The notes below the pieces were generated by a model. It was not told the DNA's origin. It saw only the letters and a program-made list of their open reading frames with translations, and searched no databases. From Bacillota bacterium (GTDB taxonomy: Bacteria; Bacillota; DTU030; DUMP01), in the NCBI GenBank assembly GCA_012735455.1, contig JAAYHG010000223.1, forward strand, positions 1 through 8,272: 8,272 nt of DNA, given 5' to 3'. A program made the position numbers and the translations under genes. Shown one piece after another: positions 5,936 through 8,272 of this stretch (positions are counted from its first letter, which is position 1; each line of letters opens with the position of its first letter).

Positions 5936-7410
5936 TGGACTACACCCCCGTAGTAGCTGAGATCACGTTTTTGCACCCTGTAACTTCCCACTGCCGCTAG
6001 CATTTCCGGTGATGCAGAAGGTGTCGCCTCGCGTTTTTGCGGAAGGCTCCCCGGCGCCGCTTTTTGCCGTTCCAGTATTTTTTTCAGCCGCCCATAGCCG
6101 TAAGCATTAAAATCCAAGGATCTCTTCATAGCCGCTTCTAGTTCTTCTTTGCTGTAAAGAGTGGTCAAAGCAATAATCTGTTCCATTTGTTCGCGCAGGT
6201 GTCCCACCCGCGCCTGGCTAAGGCCCTGAAGGTACTTCTTTGCTGATGGGGCCAGGCCTTCGAACTTAGCCTGCAGGGGGTGTGAGGCTACAGTCTTCTC
6301 CTGGTTGTGCTGAGGGTAGTGGCAGTCGAGGATGATTTGCTGGCCCCGCCCAGCCACTAAGTCAACGAAGTCAATTACCTTGTCCCCGTCCAGTATCTCA
6401 ATCCTGTCCTCGTAGCGACGGTAACGCACTTTGCGTCGGGCGAAGGCGGCCGGTACCGAATAACGGTTGCCCTCAATGGAGATAAGCCCTGTCTTAGTTG
6501 CCATGCGCTCTTCGATGATGTAAAGGGACTGCCCTACGTCCAGCGGCTTCAGGTACCTCTTTTCCTCACTCAGCCGCTTAAAAGGGGCTTTACCAGTGGT
6601 GCCGTGTATCTTGGTATTAGCAATAGTATCAAGCCAATTGCGAGCTTGACGGTTTAAGTCTTGAAGGCTCGTATACTCACGGCCGTAGTAGAAGCCATGC
6701 TTGACGTACTTAACGTTGGATTCCACTTTGCCCTTGGATTCAGGGTCCCTTATCCAACAGGCCCTGGGCTCAAAGCCGTAGAGGGCAGCCATACGTAGCA
6801 GTTGCTCGTTGTAGCGGACGACACCACCTACACGCTCACTCACAACAATCTTGGCATTATCAAAGAGGATCTGCCTAGGTACTCCGCCCACGTATTCAAA
6901 GGCCCGGTGGAGGCAGGCAGCAAAGGTGGCCATATTAAGTGAGGTGATGAACTCTACGTAGCGCACTCGTGACCAGGATAGACACAGTACAAAGGCATAT
7001 AGCGGGAGTGACGCACTGTTTACCTGAATACGCCCCAGGTGTCCCCAGTCTACCTGCGCCTGTTCACCAGGCAGGGTTTCTATGGGCTTGTGTTCCCGCT
7101 GCTTGGGTGGTCGGATCTTGGCCACGTAACGGCGCACAGTCCGGCGCGAGCCGGTGAAGCCTAGCCCTGCTATTTCTTGGTAGATCCTTTCGGCGCTAAG
7201 TTCCGGCCACATCTCCAGCCTTTTTGTGATATACTCTTGATAGGGATCGATCTTGTGACTGCGCCTGTTGTATCTGGGCTTTTCCGGCTCGTCTGAAGGC
7301 CCGTCCCAGTACTTGGCCACTGTCTTCCGATCTATCCCAAGCTGTCTGGCGGTGGCTGCTTTGCTAAGGCCGCCTCGGCGGCATTTGCGGATCTCCACGA
7401 TATCTCCCAC
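5932..7410 (-). CDS. istA: IstA-like DDE transposase (IS21 family)
   Basis: Catalytic transposase of 492 residues. The N-terminus carries an HTH of the family (GLSKAATARQLGIDRKTVAKY, about 14-34). Residues 113-235 form the rve/DDE core with Asp121 in AQVDWG, Asp184 in ILFDNAK and Glu230 in KGKVES. A C-terminal beta-barrel-like segment (about 308-345, TGLISIEGNRYSVPA) and a helical tail follow. The catalytic triad is complete, so the enzyme is probably active. The first in-frame start is GTG 7410, but its nearest Shine-Dalgarno (AGGGAG) is about 18 bases away; GTG 7398, with GGGAG five bases upstream, is an equally good start. It is translationally coupled to istB by a 4-base overlap. Confidence 0.95.
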   Translation of the reverse strand: MGDIVEIRKCRRGGLSKAATARQLGIDRKTVAKYWDGPSDEPEKPRYNRRSHKIDPYQEYITKRLEMWPELSAERIYQEIAGLGFTGSRRTVRRYVAKIRPPKQREHKPIETLPGEQAQVDWGHLGRIQVNSASLPLYAFVLCLSWSRVRYVEFITSLNMATFAACLHRAFEYVGGVPRQILFDNAKIVVSERVGGVVRYNEQLLRMAALYGFEPRACWIRDPESKGKVESNVKYVKHGFYYGREYTSLQDLNRQARNWLDTIANTKIHGTTGKAPFKRLSEEKRYLKPLDVGQSLYIIEERMATKTGLISIEGNRYSVPAAFARRKVRYRRYEDRIEILDGDKVIDFVDLVAGRGQQIILDCHYPQHNQEKTVASHPLQAKFEGLAPSAKKYLQGLSQARVGHLREQMEQIIALTTLYSKEELEAAMKRSLDFNAYGYGRLKKILERQKAAPGSLPQKREATPSASPEMLAAVGSYRVQKRDLSYYGGVVQ

Positions 7411-7493
7411 CTTTTTGATTTGCGCTCACTCCCTTGTTGTTAGTCGGCTTTGTCCATACCGATTAACTTTGCGGAGTGGGCGCATTTTCCTTT
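7411..7493 (-). other. Leader between the IS right end and istA
   Basis: This 83-base non-coding stretch precedes istA. It contains AAGGGAG, about 18 bases before the first GTG. I see no convincing -35/-10 pair, so the transposase may rely on read-through from the spo0A promoter or on a promoter I cannot recognise. Confidence 0.35.
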
Positions 7494-7498
7494 TTAGT

Positions 7499-7557
7499 TG
7501 GCCAAAGGTGGGGAATTTTCGTGGCCATTTATGTCCATTTTAACATGGCCTCTTACA
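7499..7557 (-). repeat. Right terminal inverted repeat and internal binding repeats of the IS21 element
   Basis: Read from the tip (7557) inward it begins TGTAAGAGGCCAT. At 31-46 from the tip it has TGGCCACGAAAATTCC, overlapping a TTCCCCACCTTTGGCCA unit (ending at 7499). The outer 13 bases match the left end at 10 positions. The repeat supplies the in-frame stop that ends the truncated Spo0A just inside (7496-7494). Confidence 0.8.
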
Positions 7558-7562
7558 ATAAG
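7558..7562. repeat. Target-site duplication, right copy (ATAAG)
   Basis: Exact partner of 5097-5101, directly after the CA tip of the element. Confidence 0.93.
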
Positions 7563-8126
7563 AGGGTACAATTCCTTTGTTATCGCCCCTAGAAGATCCA
7601 CCTCATTTATTACCATAAGTATGGCCTCACGCAAGTAAAGATACCCTTTAATGTGCGCAGGCACTCCTATTTGGTGGATTATGTTTGTTACCTCAAGGTC
7701 GAGACTTTTGGCTTTCATCGGCACCGTCCTTAAGGCGGGGCGTGAGTTGCCAGCTAGCTGGCGAATGCGGTTTACCAGTACCTCCAGATTGAAGGGGTTT
7801 AGAATGTAGTAGTCTGCACCCAGGTCCACCACACGCTGAGTTATACTCTCCTGGCCGAAAGCGGTAAGCATGATTACCCTTGGGCGCTTTGCCGGTGGGC
7901 GTTGGGCTAGGGTCTCTAAGACGCCAATGCCATCAAGATGGGGCATGATGATATCAAGAACCAAGACATCTGGTGCAGCACTTTCGAGTTGTTCTAATAC
8001 CTCCGTGCCGTTGTAAGCCATGCCCACCAATTCCATATCAGTTTGTTCCTCAATGTACTCACGGACCAGCTCACAAAATTCTTTATTGTCGTCGGCAATC
8101 ATTACCCGTACTGTTTGTCTTAACAA

Positions 8127-8140
8127 TTATCTTCCCCCTA
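8127..8140 (-). promoter_or_regulatory. Ribosome binding site setting the TTG start of spo0A
   Basis: AGGGGGAAG on the minus strand, with the G-run 7 bases from TTG 8126. No ATG or GTG occurs in frame before the receiver begins, and TAA immediately precedes the TTG, so the rare start codon is effectively forced. Confidence 0.6.
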
Positions 8141-8162
8141 TTTCGCTTTATTGGACTAGGTG

Positions 8163-8192
8163 TTATTCGACATCGGTTTGCCATATTCCTCC
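8163..8192 (-). promoter_or_regulatory. spo0A: Predicted sigma-H promoter of spo0A
   Basis: On the minus strand GGAGGAATA (8192-8184), a 12-base spacer and GTCGAATAA (8171-8163) match the sigma-H consensus RNAGGAWWW / RNNGAATWW fully. The position, about 37 bases upstream of the start codon, fits. In Bacillus, spo0A has a sigma-H promoter of this kind (Ps) that drives the post-exponential rise. The control region is preserved although the gene is broken. Confidence 0.65.
8166..8172 (-). promoter_or_regulatory. 0A box (TGTCGAA) overlapping the -10 of the spo0A promoter
   Basis: A perfect TGTCGAA on the minus strand, the core Spo0A~P binding site. It overlaps the predicted sigma-H -10 element, a position suggesting autoregulation, most simply repression. 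With Spo0A disrupted there would be no cognate regulator to occupy it. Confidence 0.6.
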
Positions 8193-8213
8193 TTAACTGG
8201 CAGAAACATCCGA

Positions 8214-8245
8214 TAATAAAAAAGAAGGAACGGACACCGTTCCTT
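8214..8245 (-). terminator. Intrinsic terminator of the gene upstream of spo0A
   Basis: AAGGAACGG (minus, 8245-8237), a TGT loop and CCGTTCCTT (8233-8225) form a perfect 9-bp stem followed by CTTTTTTAT. The gene it ends lies mostly outside the window; a TAA in the frame of AAA GTA AAG AAG (8272-8251) could be its stop. In many Bacillota that gene is spoIVB, but nothing here proves it. Confidence 0.85.
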
Positions 8246-8272
8246 GACGACTTACTTCTTTACTTTTTTGGA

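Larger units (their letters stand above)
5102..7557 (-). mobile_element. Complete IS21-family insertion sequence inside spo0A
   Basis: This element is 2456 bp, begins TG and ends CA, is flanked by 5-bp direct repeats and carries istA and istB in the order and overlap typical of the family. Read inward, the two ends share TGT at 1-3, GGCCAT at 8-13 and TGGCCAYGAAAATTCC at 31-46, in identical register (5132-5147 and 7527-7512). Extra copies of a TTCCCCAC-N-TTTGGCCA unit are also present, fitting the multiple transposase-binding sites known at IS21 ends. Both genes are intact and transcribed in the direction of spo0A. Perfect target duplications and open reading frames indicate a recent insertion. 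The element is not named here because that needs a database comparison. Confidence 0.95.
7494..8126 (-). pseudogene. spo0A: spo0A 5' fragment (receiver and start of effector domain), disrupted by IS21
   Basis: Spo0A is the phosphorelay-controlled master regulator of sporulation entry. Codons 1-189 plus part of 190 are native (8126-7558); the last 20 residues before the TAA at 7496-7494 come from the insertion sequence. The receiver (about 5-122) has Asp12-Asp13, phospho-acceptor Asp58 in LVLDIIMP and Thr88 in IMLTAF. The conserved Lys is replaced by Asn110 (ILNPFN; normally LKPFD). The effector domain begins near residue 140 ([20 protein letters not shown]) and is cut at ELYPLI, just before the recognition helix, so the truncated protein cannot bind 0A boxes normally. 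The start is TTG 8126, with AGGGGG 7 bases upstream and an in-frame TAA directly before it. The truncated receiver could still take part in phosphoryl transfer if it is stable. Confidence 0.95.

Noticed and set aside
5102..7557. The spo0A interruption as a programmed, reversible element such as a skin or recombinase-excised element
   Set aside because: The element encodes only a DDE transposase and an IstB helper, has target duplications and no serine or tyrosine recombinase; programmed precise excision is not expected for IS21.
8079..8183. Short upstream ORF with AAGGAGG then ATG 8183, about 33 codons overlapping the start of spo0A
   Set aside because: The AAGGAGG coincides with the sigma-H -35 element, so a transcript from that promoter would not contain it. 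Spacing to the ATG is only about 3 bases and the peptide has no recognisable feature.
1..8272. CRISPR array, tRNA, rRNA or riboswitch
   Set aside because: No regularly spaced direct repeats, cloverleaf-like sequence or recognisable riboswitch core was seen on either strand.

Overview
The window looks like chromosome of an anaerobic, spore-forming-lineage Bacillota, most likely a Clostridia member of the Peptococcaceae/Desulfotomaculum type. The basis is a spo0A gene preceded by a sigma-H-like promoter with an 0A box, followed by a SteA/SteB-type pair, two envelope-type glycosyl/phosphosugar transferases and a sigma-54 activator. The genus cannot be fixed from the sequence. Every supported gene is on the minus strand, so the biological order runs from high to low coordinates.

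Reading in the direction of transcription: 8272-8127 holds the terminator of an unseen upstream gene and the spo0A control region. spo0A starts at 8126 and is broken after codon 189 by a complete IS21-family insertion sequence (5102-7557, 2456 bp, TG...CA ends, 5-bp target duplication ATAAG at 5097-5101 and 7558-7562, genes istA and istB). The last 67 codons of spo0A resume at 5101 and end at 4895, followed by an intrinsic terminator. Removing the element and one target copy restores an uninterrupted Spo0A of 256 residues.

Next is steA (4812-3691), which carries an in-frame amber codon at 3972-3970, with the family's C-terminal block and membrane helix continuing in the same frame behind it. 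Then come steB (3674-2874), a family-2 glycosyltransferase (2877-2191, ATGA overlap with steB) and a MraY/WecA-like polytopic membrane protein (about 2173-1361, probably with a non-ATG start). These four genes are tightly spaced or overlapping and look like one operon for a cell-envelope or division-linked process. After an 84-bp gap with a nested inverted repeat comes a PAS plus AAA+ sigma-54 activator (1276-1) that runs off the left edge.

The main point is that two neighbouring regulatory or morphogenetic genes are each disrupted by a clean, apparently recent lesion (IS insertion, single nonsense codon). The Spo0A receiver also has Asn where response regulators carry the conserved Lys. This suggests a lineage that has lost, or is losing, sporulation. 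I see no CRISPR array, tRNA or rRNA, and no credible plus-strand gene.
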